Part shown: one piece after another, positions 21,885 to 33,973 of the stretch
How positions within the stretch are numbered: the first letter of the stretch is position 1
Layout: the number at the start of each line of letters is the position of its first letter
Source of the DNA: Lumbricus terrestris
Taxonomy: Eukaryota > Annelida > Clitellata > Crassiclitellata > Lumbricidae
Assembly: GCA_949752735.1 (NCBI GenBank)
Contig: OX457053.1
Location: 28,557,497 to 28,621,496, forward strand
Length of the DNA: 64,000 nucleotides
Reading direction: 5' to 3'
The notes under the pieces: generated by a model
The model's input: the letters and a program-made list of their open reading frames with translations, nothing else
What the model was told of the DNA's origin: nothing
Databases searched by the model: none
Position numbers and translations under genes: made by a program

Positions 21885-22115
21885 AAAGCCCATTATAAGC
21901 CCCCGCCTAAAAACTTAAATATATGCATGAGATTTCGACCAAATGACTAAAAAAAGGTCATCAGAAATTTTGTCGACCGATGATTTAAAAAAAACAAAAA
22001 CAAATAACGAACAAAAACGAAATTTTTTAAAAAGGTCGTCAGAAATTTTGGCGAATGAAAATGTAAAATTTCCTCCGCGAGGATTCAGCCCCCAAAAACT
22101 GAAATAGGCTTCTCA
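21885..22115. mobile_element. hAT-like miniature element carrying the GGTCATCAG module
   Basis: Contains ATGACTAAAAAAAGGTCATC and AAAAAGGTCGTCAGAAATTT with two AAATTTTG(T/G)CG copies. Probable ends are AAGCCCATTATAAGCCCCC and GAAATAGGCTT. No target duplication identified. Confidence 0.5.
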
Positions 22116-22186
22116 TTGCGTTCGAGCTACTGAACATGACAAGTAGCCTATTATTATTTCTGAAACGTTTTATGTTGTTTCTTTAG

Positions 22187-22492
22187 TTCCCTACGCGCCT
22201 AAGAAAGTGAACTCTACGAATGCAACGACGGACTGGATCCAAATTTTAGTAACGTATGAATACGACAATAGTGACTCGCAGTGCACCCACTTTGAAGTTT
22301 CCAAATTAACAGAGACAGGAACCGTTGAGAAAACGGAAACAGTTCCAGCAACCAATGCTACAGTCGTATTCGGAGATATGACTGCAGACAGTAGCTACAA
22401 ATTCAACACCTCTGCAGTCAGTAACTATACCCAAAACGGTTCCAATTTCTCGCGGCGAAGCTTCAATTCCACTCCGTCAATTGGCTGGACGT
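22187..22492 (+). CDS. R3 phosphatase exon: FN3 domain 5
   Basis: Acceptor CTTTAG at 22181-22186 and donor GTAAGT at 22493, phase 1-1, 306 bases. Begins VPYAPKKVNSTNATTDWIQI; later FGDMTADSSYKFNTSAVSNY has the FN3 Tyr. The usual early core Trp is shifted. Many sequons. Confidence 0.92.
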
Positions 22493-22912
22493 GTAAGTAC
22501 CTCAGCATAGTAGGTCTAACTATGAGTAAAGTAAGTGAGCAAATTGTATTCTTAGATTTGATGTTATAGGGACTATGTCTGATTATTGTTAATGCGTTTT
22601 TGCATATATATAAGATAGCACAATATAATTATAGGTAATTAAAAAAGCTACTTTCTGGAGGCGAGAAGGGAGATTGCTCTTTCATTGTAAAGACGATAGA
22701 TCCAATTTATCCATGGTCGCAGTCAAAAGAATTAAATATCGCTTTAATAGTTATCACATGCATTTACTGCAAAAATTGTATTACATATATGGCCTACTTT
22801 CCAACGTTTTCGTAAGTTACTTAAACGGCCCTGTGGCAACAGCTTGCAAACCTACAAGCGGAGCTATAGGGCAATAGTCGGCAACTGCATGCAATTCGGT
22901 GCTAGAGTAGCT

Positions 22913-22978
22913 AGACAATTCGTTGCAAGACAATTCGTTGCAAGACAATTCGTTGCATGGCAATTCGTTGCAAGACCA
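22913..22978. repeat. Minisatellite, ~15 bp unit GACAATTCGTTGCAA
   Basis: Four tandem units with TAGACAATTC, AAGACAATTC and ATGGCAATTC variants. Confidence 0.9.
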
Positions 22979-23084
22979 GGCCATAAAAACCTCAATTCGC
23001 ACCCATCATAAATTCTTGGCAAAGCCACTGGTTCCCACAGCTTCCTGTGGCTTTTACTGTCAAACATTGTTTTACTGAACTCAA

Positions 23085-23180
23085 AACTGAGCTCTTTTGC
23101 AGTGCTGGAGTCGGGAGTGCTTTTGAGTTGCCTCCTTAAAGAAGCGCTATATAAAGTCTGAAATTAACGAATGAATATAG
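23085..23180 (+). mobile_element. L2-like LINE 3' end
   Basis: GGAGTCGGGAGTGCTTTTGAG, AGAAGCGCTATATAAAG, then a GAATGAATA-like tail. Confidence 0.7.
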
Positions 23181-23274
23181 CAATAGCTTGCGCCCATTGG
23201 ACCGACGCCGAACACCTCGGTCACCCTAGATGCATGCAGCCATCTGTACTGGATTCATTTTCGTTTTCCTCTAG

Positions 23275-23459
23275 TGGCTCCATCCGTGTCGAACATCACT
23301 GAACTGGGACGAAGTCCATTGTCACTGCATGTCCAGTTTGACCAGACGGATCCGCATGAGCACGTCTGGAAGTACACGATTCACGTGGATGATGCCGGTG
23401 TTCGATTTAAAACAATCGATCTCATCTGTAATGACGTTACCGAGGTGCCGTTGGCCGAG
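23275..23459 (+). CDS. R3 phosphatase exon: FN3 domain 6, first part
   Basis: Acceptor TCTAG ending at 23274, donor GTAATT at 23460, phase 1 in and phase 0 out. Begins APSVSNITELGRSPLSLHVQ and includes HVWKYTIHVDD. An in-frame stop lies 12 bases into the intron. A donor at the ATCTGTAATG site would give phase 1, but the next exon starts in phase 0, so this end is preferred. Confidence 0.85.
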
Positions 23460-23639
23460 GTAATTAACTAGACCATTTTCACAAGAACCGTCATCAGCGT
23501 AGACCTAATTAACAACCTCAGTAACTACTCACAATAATACCATAGTAATGAATAACCTCAACAGCAAAAACTTTAATCAACGGTCACAAATATTTGTAAG
23601 CCTACACATTCTTCACACGAAGACAATTAAAACGAAGTA

Positions 23640-23738
23640 TACTCGGAGACTTGCGATGGACATGGAGGAGAGGTTTGCCCGATGTGCAGGCCTACATGGG
23701 AAGGACTAGGCACTAAGTACTAAGTACTCTAAGTACCC
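23640..23738 (+). mobile_element. LINE 3' tail (same family as 14245-14815)
   Basis: GCCCGATGTGCAGG...GGGAAGGACTAGGCACTAAG matches the 3' end of the fragment at 14245-14815, with a CTAAGTA tandem tail. Confidence 0.65.
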
Positions 23739-23817
23739 GGAAACGCTTGTCTGAAACAACTGGCAAATCCCCGTGGGGCATCCGCAAGCAACCCTCTAAG
23801 TTGGATTCATGCGGTAG

Positions 23818-23939
23818 GTAGTATTTGCAGTATAACGTCACTGTGTGGTAACAAAGACCATTAACGACGCCCTCCTCCTCCTCCTTTATCCAGGCTTGGG
23901 ACTGGCACTCGCTGAGTGCAACCAGTGGCGGAGTTATTA
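23818..23939 (-). mobile_element. LINE 3' end, RTE-like, copy B
   Basis: The plus strand shows AACGTCACTGTGTGGTAAC through TTTATCCAGGCTTGGGACTG and CAACCAGTGGCGGAGTT. It matches 36541-36650 closely and 6566-6665 more loosely. Confidence 0.75.
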
Positions 23940-24419
23940 GATTCATGTATAACATCAACTTCCTCAAGCAGGTTAAGAGTTACGAGTATATCGTCATTTC
24001 TACAAATAAATAGCCTAGCCGCGATACTAGGAACAAATTTTCAATAAAACTAATTGACCACGCATGCATGCAAGTGCAACTCCATGACTCCAGATTACCT
24101 GATCTTATATTTATCGTTTATGCCATGACGATTCATCGTTATAAAGTAACTAGTATAGAAGAAGATGAAGAAATGAGGAAGGCAGTCCATTAAGCTGGCT
24201 AAGAGGTTGCTATGAGTATAAGGCATTTACGTCTTAATTTGAACAGATACGAGGGACAGAAAGGTTGAGAACTCTACAGGAACCAGTGAACGATCTTTCA
24301 TATGTTCCCAACCTGAAGTTTGCAGAAACTGTTATTTTAGTCCATATCTTTTCGTTCAGTTTCTTCATGTAGGCTAATAAGTTGCGGTCTGTCAACTTAA
24401 TTTTCTTGAATGAACGAAA

Positions 24420-24840
24420 TGGTTCTAGGGCAATTACCCCTGGACAATTAATTACCCCGGGACAATTACCTCCGGACAATCCCCCCGGTGCCAATAACTC
24501 CCGGACAATTACCCCGTGCCAATAACCACCCCCCGGACAATTACCCCTATGACAATAACCCCAGCTAGCTGAGAGACAACTGAGTGCTACAAAAAATTAT
24601 GATTAGTGTACTGAGTTCATTTAGCTTAAAAAGCAAAGTTATGAGCAACTCCACGAAGATAGTCAATGTTTCACACTAACTTATAGCAAGCTGGATTTAT
24701 TTTCATGGGGGGGGGAGGTAATTGTCCGGGGGCAATTGTTCGGGATTATTGGCACGGGGGTAGTTGTCCGAAGGAAATTGTTCACGGAGGTAATTGTCCG
24801 GGGGTAATTGTCCGGGGGATAATTGGCCGGGGTGGGTGGA
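24420..24840. repeat. Minisatellite arms in inverted orientation (GGACAATTACCCC)
   Basis: The left arm (24428-24556) is built of GGACAATTACCCC-type units, including CCAATAAC variants. The right arm (24706-24833) is built of the inverse GGTAATTGTCCGGGG units. About 150 bp of unrelated AT-rich sequence separates the arms. The whole can fold as one long imperfect hairpin. Confidence 0.85.
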
Positions 24841-24927
24841 ATGTAATTCTCCAGTTACCAACGAAGTATCATAATAACAATTTAAAAGCAGTTGAACATC
24901 ACTCTGTAGAATTAACGTCTGTTTCAG

Positions 24928-25264
24928 TTGAACTGCGATCCGACGAATTCCGACATTCAGACAAATAATATTGACTGTCGAACGAGATCCTCATGCGAAC
25001 CAACAACTGCATTCCCAGAATCGACACGAGGGGTCGCAGATGCCACAACTGTTACAAATGTCAATGCAACAACCACCAAAGTTGCAGAAGAAGTCACCAA
25101 ATCCACGATGGTTGCGAGACTCTTGGAAGACAGCACAGCACAATCCATCTGCTACAACATCTCTAATCTGGAGCCTTACATCAGTTACTCCATCTCTGTC
25201 CAGGCCGTTAATCCTGGCGGATGCAGTGCGAAGGAGTCTGTAGTGTTAATGACCTCCGGATCGA
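24928..25264 (+). CDS. R3 phosphatase exon: FN3 domain 6, remainder with Thr-rich insertion
   Basis: Acceptor GTTTCAG ending at 24927 and donor GTGAGT at 25265, phase 0 in and phase 1 out. The end, SICYNISNLEPYISYSISVQ and then AVNPGGCSAKESV, is a clear FN3 F-G region. The first ~65 residues are rich in Thr, Asn and Val and are longer than any FN3 loop, so this domain carries an inserted low-complexity stretch. Confidence 0.85.
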
Positions 25265-25369
25265 GTGAGTTAATCAGGGTTACATCTATGAAACGAGTTT
25301 TTTTTGGTGCTGCACTTGTTCCACAGGGTCTGCCATGACTCTTTATTATGTGCATCTCAAAACTGTCCT

Positions 25370-25442
25370 TAGCCGTGCTGGGGTCAGGAGCGCTTCTGAG
25401 TTGTTTAATTGATGAATCTTTGTAATGAATGCATGAATGACA
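25370..25442 (+). mobile_element. L2-like LINE 3' tail (decayed)
   Basis: GCTGGGGTCAGGAGCGCTTC and TGAGTTG with ATGAATG repeats. Only the terminus is left. Confidence 0.55.
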
Positions 25443-25589
25443 AGAAATGACGCTTGTGAAAGGTTCTATGTTATGTGATGTAATGTAACGGAAACTTGCA
25501 GAGTATGTTTTCTGAACCTGCCGGGGGGTGTTGGGCATGCAGTCGCTGGGGAAAGGTGCCTATTTAATTCTCAAAAATTCAATACAGTC

Positions 25590-25835
25590 CAGTGGCGTAG
25601 ACAAGGGGGTTTGGGGGTTAAACTCCCCAATTGGTCTAGAAAAAAGTTTTAAAGGTTATTTATCCACTTAAATAAGAACAAACAAAACAATTGCTTGTAG
25701 TAACAATTGTTTTTCGTACTTTATTCCCTCTGTTACTTTATTCCTTTTTTATTTACTGTATATACTGTTGGTTTGGTGTCAGAAAGGGCATCCGGCCAGG
25801 CAAAAAAACATAATAAATTCCTGGCTACGCCACTG
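25590..25835 (-). mobile_element. hAT-like miniature element, intact, CAGTGGCGTAG family
   Basis: 246 bp; starts CAGTGGCGTAGACAAGG and ends CTGGCTACGCCACTG. Perfect 8 bp duplication ATACAGTC at 25582-25589 and 25836-25843. Relatives lie at 20546-20816 and 41039-41844, with fragments elsewhere. Non-coding. Confidence 0.93.
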
Positions 25836-26067
25836 ATACAGTCCGCAATCATTTATCCATGTATGCGGCGCATTAGCGTAGGTACGGTACGCATAGTATG
25901 CAGCATTTAGGCGTTGTTGTGTAAATGTGGTGCTAAAACCCTTAGGGAGTTTCACGGGTGCCAACAGTTAAATTCGACTCCTGTAAAAACCTGTGATTAT
26001 CCGTCATAATACGAATTGTAGTCATTCTGCGTTGTGTCAATTTGAAATTAAACGAAGATTATTATTA

Positions 26068-26086
26068 TTAGTAGTAGTAGTATCAC

Positions 26087-26153
<67 letters not shown>

Positions 26154-26190
26154 CATAATATTATTTTATTTTTCTTTATTATTATTATTA
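26068..26190. repeat. (TAA)n microsatellite
   Basis: TAG and then a TAA tract up to 26152, then ATT units to 26190. It lies at the 3' end of the minus-strand RLE LINE. Confidence 0.95.
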
Positions 26191-26199
26191 TTTTTATTT

Positions 26200-28035
<1,836 letters not shown>

Positions 28036-28389
28036 GAAGATCGAGTCACAAAGGCAATTATGACAACGCATGCAAATAAAACCTAAAGAATCAGGAATGA
28101 ACAGTTAATAAGATGGCAGTGGCTGCTTTTCGAATGTGCCCCTGCAGGCAACAGCGTTGAATCGCTGAATGCAGACAGAAAACCGTTGGAATAGGTAAGT
28201 TGTCTCTTTAGGGTCTCCGGTAATTCGTGTCAGCAGGCGCCCCAAATCTTTAAGTATCTTCATTCCCTCAATGTTGATGGGGCCCATGGTCTCGAAGGCC
28301 AGCGGAACAAAGAGATAAGTGGCAGTAAGATGGTTGTACCTGTCGACCTTCCTCGTAGCCGCCACTTCCGCTGCCGCACCTGCAGACAA
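28036..28389 (-). mobile_element. RLE-type LINE, second 3' fragment
   Basis: The minus-strand frame 28389-28105 reads VPLAFETMGPINIEGMKIL and GDPKETTYLFQRFSVCIQRF, homologous to the C-terminus of the copy at 26200-27808. The 5' side joins an ATT tract at 28390 and the 3' side the 27808-28035 tract, with about 70 bp of 3' UTR between. Confidence 0.85.
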
Positions 28390-28411
28390 TTATTAGTATT
28401 ATTACTATTAC

Positions 28412-28465
<54 letters not shown>

Positions 28466-28478
28466 CATTATTGCTATT
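28390..28478. repeat. (ATT)n microsatellite adjoining a splice acceptor
   Basis: ATT tract ending 10 bases before the acceptor of the FN3-7 exon; it serves as the only pyrimidine-rich region before that AG. Confidence 0.95.
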
Positions 28479-28488
28479 GCTATTAAAG

Positions 28489-28782
28489 CTCCTGGTTGCG
28501 TTAACATCACTTCCGTCAACGCAAGCTACGATTCGATGGAAGTGCATTGGAATCCACCTGACAAACCAAACGGAGTCATCACGCAGTACGTCATCAACTA
28601 CACAAGACAAGATGGTTCCTCGGTAAGAAGAAACATGACAACAAACGATACGTTCTGCATCCTTGAGCCTCTGGATCCATATACCACATACAACATCACA
28701 GTGGCTGCTATGACAAGTCATGGAGTGGGAGCATCATCAGGATGCCCATCGTCAAATACTTCGGCTACGACGACCATTGGAA
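28489..28782 (+). CDS. R3 phosphatase exon: FN3 domain 7
   Basis: Acceptor TTAAAG ending at 28488 and donor GTGAGA at 28783, phase 1-1, 294 bases. A textbook FN3: PGCVNITSVNASYDSMEVHW, PPDKPNGVITQYVINYTRQD and LEPLDPYTTYNITVAAMTSH. It is the best-conserved FN3 unit in the window. Confidence 0.95.
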
Positions 28783-29007
28783 GTGAGAACTTTTATCAGA
28801 CATTACAAATTTCGCCCTATAGGCCGCTAGGCGGCATAATTTTAAGCTTCCAACCAAAGATGACAGAAACTATATAGCAAGAGCTTTTTTTTATAAAAAA
28901 TAGCCTTTTAAATAGGAAGCAAGCCATTCCTATGAGAACAATATTATTGTTGTTCAGCTTGTACAGGCACCCCATACACTTATATCCAAGCATACATACA
29001 AAGCCTA

Positions 29008-29081
29008 GATGTGTGCATATATACATACATACATACATACAAACATACATACATACATACATACATACATACATACATACA

Positions 29082-29112
<31 letters not shown>

Positions 29113-29306
29113 CATACATACATACATACATACATACATACATACATACATACATACATACATACACACACATACATAACATACATACATACAAACATAC
29201 ATACATACATACATACAAACATACATACATACATACATACATACATACATACATACATACATACATACATACATACATACATACATACATACATACATAC
29301 ATACAT
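29008..29306. repeat. (CATA)n microsatellite
   Basis: Long CATA tract with AAACATA and ACACACATA variants, adjoining the left end of the element at 29307. Confidence 0.97.
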
Positions 29307-31801
29307 TAAGGTGGTTCAAAAAATAAAATTCAAGCTAGATACCAAGACAACCTCTCAATTTGTTAGACCTGTCAATAGTATTATTGACACCAAATTTCAA
29401 CTTCCTAGTCCAACTGGAAGGTGGTGCTCAACGACATAGAAATATTACCATATAGTTGTATTGGATAGAAATCTTGATTCATTGTAGCTTGATCAAAAAC
29501 CTCAACCATTGTCGTGTAGATGACCTTTAAATAATTTCCGTTGTGGTATTATACTTACCGCAGTCAAGACTAGACTGCTGTTTAGCCATCAATTGACAAA
29601 TGTACTTGATAGCAATGACATTATTATACGCTGATCTGATCATGAAGCATTGAGATTGTTGGTGTCAATCTCTGCGCAGCAGCACTTGTGTGCGATCTTT
29701 TGTCCTGTCACTTTCACGGAATACCATTCACCTGGAGTGCTTACGATGACCAGGATGGAGCATGCTGAAGCTGTAAGATCTGAATCTGTACCCACTTGCA
29801 TTACACTGGATATGTTGACCGCCTGTCAGTGCTAGTTTCAGGTGATGGTGTGGATAAACTCTTGTTTGTGCCCAACTTTCCCTCTATGCAGGATATAATT
29901 TAAATCCAAAGTCTTTCATTATCTTCTGAATTTACAACACTGTACCCAGACGAATTCCTACTGCAACTCTCAAAACCTCTCCCGTCATCCGTAATCCAGC
30001 TGTCGTAATGGGGAGTGCATGGAGCCAGTCTCCTGAGTGTGACGATTGTACGGCTAGCAATCGTGATTTAGAAGCTGGATCTGCAGCTCTTTCTGTGAGT
30101 TCTTGAAATACATGCGAAATCACTGCTGTGTCCCATTCTCTTTGTATGTGAGTTTTCAGATCAGTGGGAGCTGTCGTAATGGGGAGTGCATGGACAAATT
30201 TTTCATTATCTTCTGAATTTAATATGAAGTCTCATTGATAATGCCCAAGCCTTGATCTTTGATACAACACATGTCAGCACCGGGTGTTTTAGAGGAGTAT
30301 GCGTTTTTCAAGAAGACATAATAGGTAACAAGTTCTGTGGCTGGCCTGCTATCGTCATTGGGATGGAGTTGAATTTAGCGAAAATCTCCATTTTGTGTTG
30401 TGGTCCATCTAATTCAAAATATAATCCAATATTTAAGAGATTTAAGAATGTGTGGGATGGTGTAACACGTGACAACATCCGAGTTCTATAAGTCGTATCC
30501 ATTACTGAAGCCTCCCATGAGAGAGCATTCGGTTTTCTCAAGTAGTCTGCTGAAAATAAAGTCAGTTTAAGAGATGACTACCAAGAAATCATTGAGGTGT
30601 CAATGGTTGTCCTTGGAAGTCAGCCCTCAATAAGAAACTGGAGAGCCCAATTTACCATACACGTTGAATGGCCAGGTTACTGTACGCCATCAAAACATAA
30701 CGATTTAGCAATCAACGTAACGTATTCAATCTTAGAAAGTAGGAAGAAATCCATTTTTGTGATTTGGCATGGGCAAAGATCTTCTCTTGCTGCTGAAACT
30801 CCAGGACAAGATCTGTCAATTTTGATTCATCTAGGAAATATGATTCAGGCGACTTCTATCTATAGAAGATCAGCGTTGAAGCCATGAATGTCCTATAAAA
30901 TCACTAGTACATTGTACCTTTCAGATGAGGCTTAAAGTCTGACACTGTTATGTTGCCAACTGCCTGCTACAGATAAGGTGAAGATATTTTACGGAATGAC
31001 TGTAAATCCTGGGTGAAAGGATGTTGAGGGGTAGTGATGTGGAGCTGAAGGAGAGGGATTGCCTGAGCGACTTTGTAACCCAGTGAACACTGACACTACT
31101 GCCACACCTGAAGTTTGGTGATTCTCTTTTTGCACTTTCACCAGAGCAATAGATTGAGAATGAGGATTATCAGCAGGGCAGAGACTGAAGTCAGCAATTA
31201 AGAGTGGTCAACAACACGGCTGAGAGAAGTGTGAAGTTGTTCGAGGAATTCAACTGACTCATCGCTGATGAAGAAAAAAGCTGTGTTTTCTCCGAGTGGT
31301 CAAGGCAAATAGGAAAGTTGCCCTCACTCAATCAATCAAGAAATCTGCCGTTGACACCGTGCTTGCAAACTGCAAAGCCTTCTTGAGTGCATCGGGTGTT
31401 GGAGTCATAAAATGAGAACAATTATAGACATTTGTGGATTTAATTATGTTTTTTTGACATTTTTTTTGACACTTTCCATATTTAAAACCTACTGAAATTT
31501 TCGATTTCAAGCTGACCAACTCTTTAAGTATCACACATATTGTCATGTTACAGTAATGTTTGATTTATTTCGAAATAAAACTCAATTGTATGGTAATATA
31601 TGCTCGGCACATGTATTTCTACATTAACGTCTATGCATTGGCCCATGCAAAGTAACACAGTCATTGAGCACCGCCTTCCAGTTGGAATAGAAAGCTGAAA
31701 TTTTGTCTCAATAATACTATTGATAGGTCTAACAAACGGGGAAGGTGTCTTGGTTTTTAGCTTGAACTTTATTTTTACCATGTATCTGTGAACCACACTA
31801 A
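29307..31801. mobile_element. 2.5 kb DNA element with ~150 bp terminal inverted repeats, inside a CATA array
   Basis: The left end (TTAAGGTGGTTCAAAAAATA, then AATTCAAGCT and CAATAGTATTATTGA) is matched inversely by 31630-31801. Both outer flanks are CATA repeats. The interior has open stretches at 30252-30491 and 30597-30887; a patch LRDDYQEIIEVSMVVLG faintly resembles a domestic transposase-like family, but I cannot name it. A fragment of the RLE LINE lies at 29935-30165, and GCTGTCGTAATGGGGAGTGC occurs twice (30000 and 30169). Confidence 0.75.
29935..30165 (-). mobile_element. RLE-type LINE internal fragment
   Basis: The minus strand reads SSHSGDWLHALPITTAGLRM and VLRVAVGIRLGT, homologous to AEHAGDWLYSLPNTSCGLKL and AVRVAVGLRLGS in the copy at 26200-27808. 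It is not flanked by TTA repeats and lies within another element. Confidence 0.75.
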
Positions 31802-31895
31802 CATACATACATACATACATACATACATACATACATACATACATACATACATACATACATACATACATACATACATACATACATACATACATACA

Positions 31896-31929
<34 letters not shown>

Positions 31930-31978
31930 CATATATACATATATACATATATAGTATATACATACATACATACATACG
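31802..31978. repeat. (CATA)n microsatellite
   Basis: CATA tract with TATATACATA variants on the right side of the 29307-31801 element. Confidence 0.97.
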
Positions 31979-31984
31979 TATGGT

Positions 31985-32223
31985 TTTAGGGCCCACCATT
32001 CCACCGAGGCTGCTCTCCTTTCTCTACTATCTGAAATCTATTCTGCCGTTGATAGGTCTGAGCTCACCCTATTTCTGACTGAAAGAACCCAAATGATTAT
32101 ATCTGGTGACTCTCGAACCGAATGGGTTCATGTTAATCTGGGTGTTCCTAAAGGTTCAGTTCTTGGGCCTCTCCTATTTATTCTTTACACGGCTGACATC
32201 TCTTCTCTTTTCCGATCTGTAGT
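31985..32223 (+). mobile_element. L2-like LINE, reverse transcriptase core fragment
   Basis: An open frame reads STEAALLSLLSEIYSAVDRS, then LTERTQMIISGDSRTEW and GVPKGSVLGPLLFILYTADI. The GVP.GSVLGPLLF motif is the RT signature before the YADD box in CR1/L2-type LINEs. It is cut off at both ends. Confidence 0.85.
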
Positions 32224-32233
32224 GCTGCTTTTT

Positions 32234-32830
32234 GTTGCGTTACGTTTTTGAATCGTCAAAAGTCGGTGGGTGGCCTCACTAAAAGTGATATAACTTTTGT
32301 TCTGTTTGAAATATTTTGATGAAATCTGGCCATCATATGCAGATATGAATTTTCTTTAAGCCTCTAAAACTTCATTTCGATATTCTTACTTCTGGCAAAG
32401 ATATTGAAAAGAATAATTAAATTGGTTTTTTGTTACCTTTTGTTGCGTCGCGTTTTTGAATCGTCAAAAATCGGTGGGTGGCCTCACTAAAAGTGATATA
32501 ACTTTTGTTCTGTTTGAAATATTTTGATGAAATCTGGCCATCATATGCAGATATGAATTTTCTTTAAGCCTCTAAAACTTCATTTCGATATTCTTACTTC
32601 TGGCAAAGATATTGACAAGAATAATTAAATTGGTTTTTTGTTACCTTTTGTTGCGTCGCGTTTTTGAATCGTTAAAAAACGGTGGGTGACCTCACTAAAA
32701 GTGATGTAACTTTTGTTCTGTTTGAAATATTTTGAAGAAATCTGGCCATAGTATGTACATATGAATTGTCCATAAGTCTATAAAATTTCATTTGGAAATT
32801 CTTAGTTTTGGTCAAGATATTGGCAAAAAA
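32234..32830 (+). repeat. 208 bp tandem satellite, three units
   Basis: Units start at 32234, 32442 and 32650 (GTTGCGT(T/C)(A/G)CG then TTTTTGAATCG). Units 1 and 2 are nearly identical. Unit 3 is more diverged and degrades after about 170 bp. A single inverted relative is at 4757-4905. Confidence 0.93.
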
Positions 32831-33965
32831 CCTAGGGGCCCGGTGCATCAAAACGTTTTTTTTTAAATTTCGATTGTCTGGTATTTTATTATATTACATT
32901 AAGCTTACCTTAGAGAAACATTGTGGTGAGAAAGAAAATGTTATTTAAAAATAGTTAGAGGTCCCTCCGGCCCTCTGAAGTCTTGTTTGGTTTCCATTGC
33001 TTGTATCGGGGAAGACATGACAATTTTTCAGTCAGTAGTCATTTCTAATTTGCATTAATCAAATAAACATATCAAATACTTTTAAACTGATATAGAGTTC
33101 AATTTATTTCACTTAACAATACTATCTGAAAGTTGAGACTGCTAAAATTTAATATGTAATTAATCAATTAGAAAATTTGATTTAGGGTTAGAAATCAATG
33201 GAATCAGTTGCTTTATTATAGATTCGGTTGATTACTTGTACTTAATTGTTAAAGTCATGTCACATGCATTACATTGCCTACCTTAGGACCCAATTCGAAT
33301 AACTTCGTACTGGGATGAGTCTGTGGTTTCTTTTTGGACTGGTCCCCGATGCAGAGTCTGAGGTTTTCGAATACAAGGTAGCGGGAGCTGAGAGACTGAT
33401 GACAGCAGTGTCAAATCATCTATGCTGCTGTGATTGTTGCCCAGTTTATACATTTTCATGCGTTGCAAATATGAGAAGAAAAGGAGTTTTCACTGATTTA
33501 CATTTTACAAGATAATTTGTCAGAGTATAACATCATTGGCTAAAGTAATTACTTTGCTATTTTGTCTCATTTGGATGGTTAAGCTTATACCACATGCATA
33601 AGGTGCAATCTTGCAATCTGCATGGGTTTATGATGCAACAATCAGAGGAACTCAGTTGCTCACATGCAAGCAGGCTTTTAGATGCATTGCAATCTAGCAG
33701 CACAAAGTGTGAGCCCATGATCTATTGTGCCAACACCAAGATTTTCAACAGGCAAGGAAGTAAGTATATGTAAACAAGTTATCACCTTAGCCATGGTGAA
33801 CAAGTTGAATTTCTATCTGACAATTATCATGAGTTTGCTGAGCTATCACTTGTTTATTTGCCTGATTTGAAAAGTGAGGTGACCTTTAGAAGATCTGATG
33901 CTCTACTCAAGGCATAGTGCATGGCTGTGCTGATCCATAGCCTTAACACTGCTCTTTGCGAGTCG
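32831..33965. other. Non-coding intron, nothing recognised
   Basis: No FN3-like exon or placed repeat. The open frame at 33315-33515 lacks family character. Confidence 0.45.
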
Positions 33966-33973
33966 CTTGTCGG

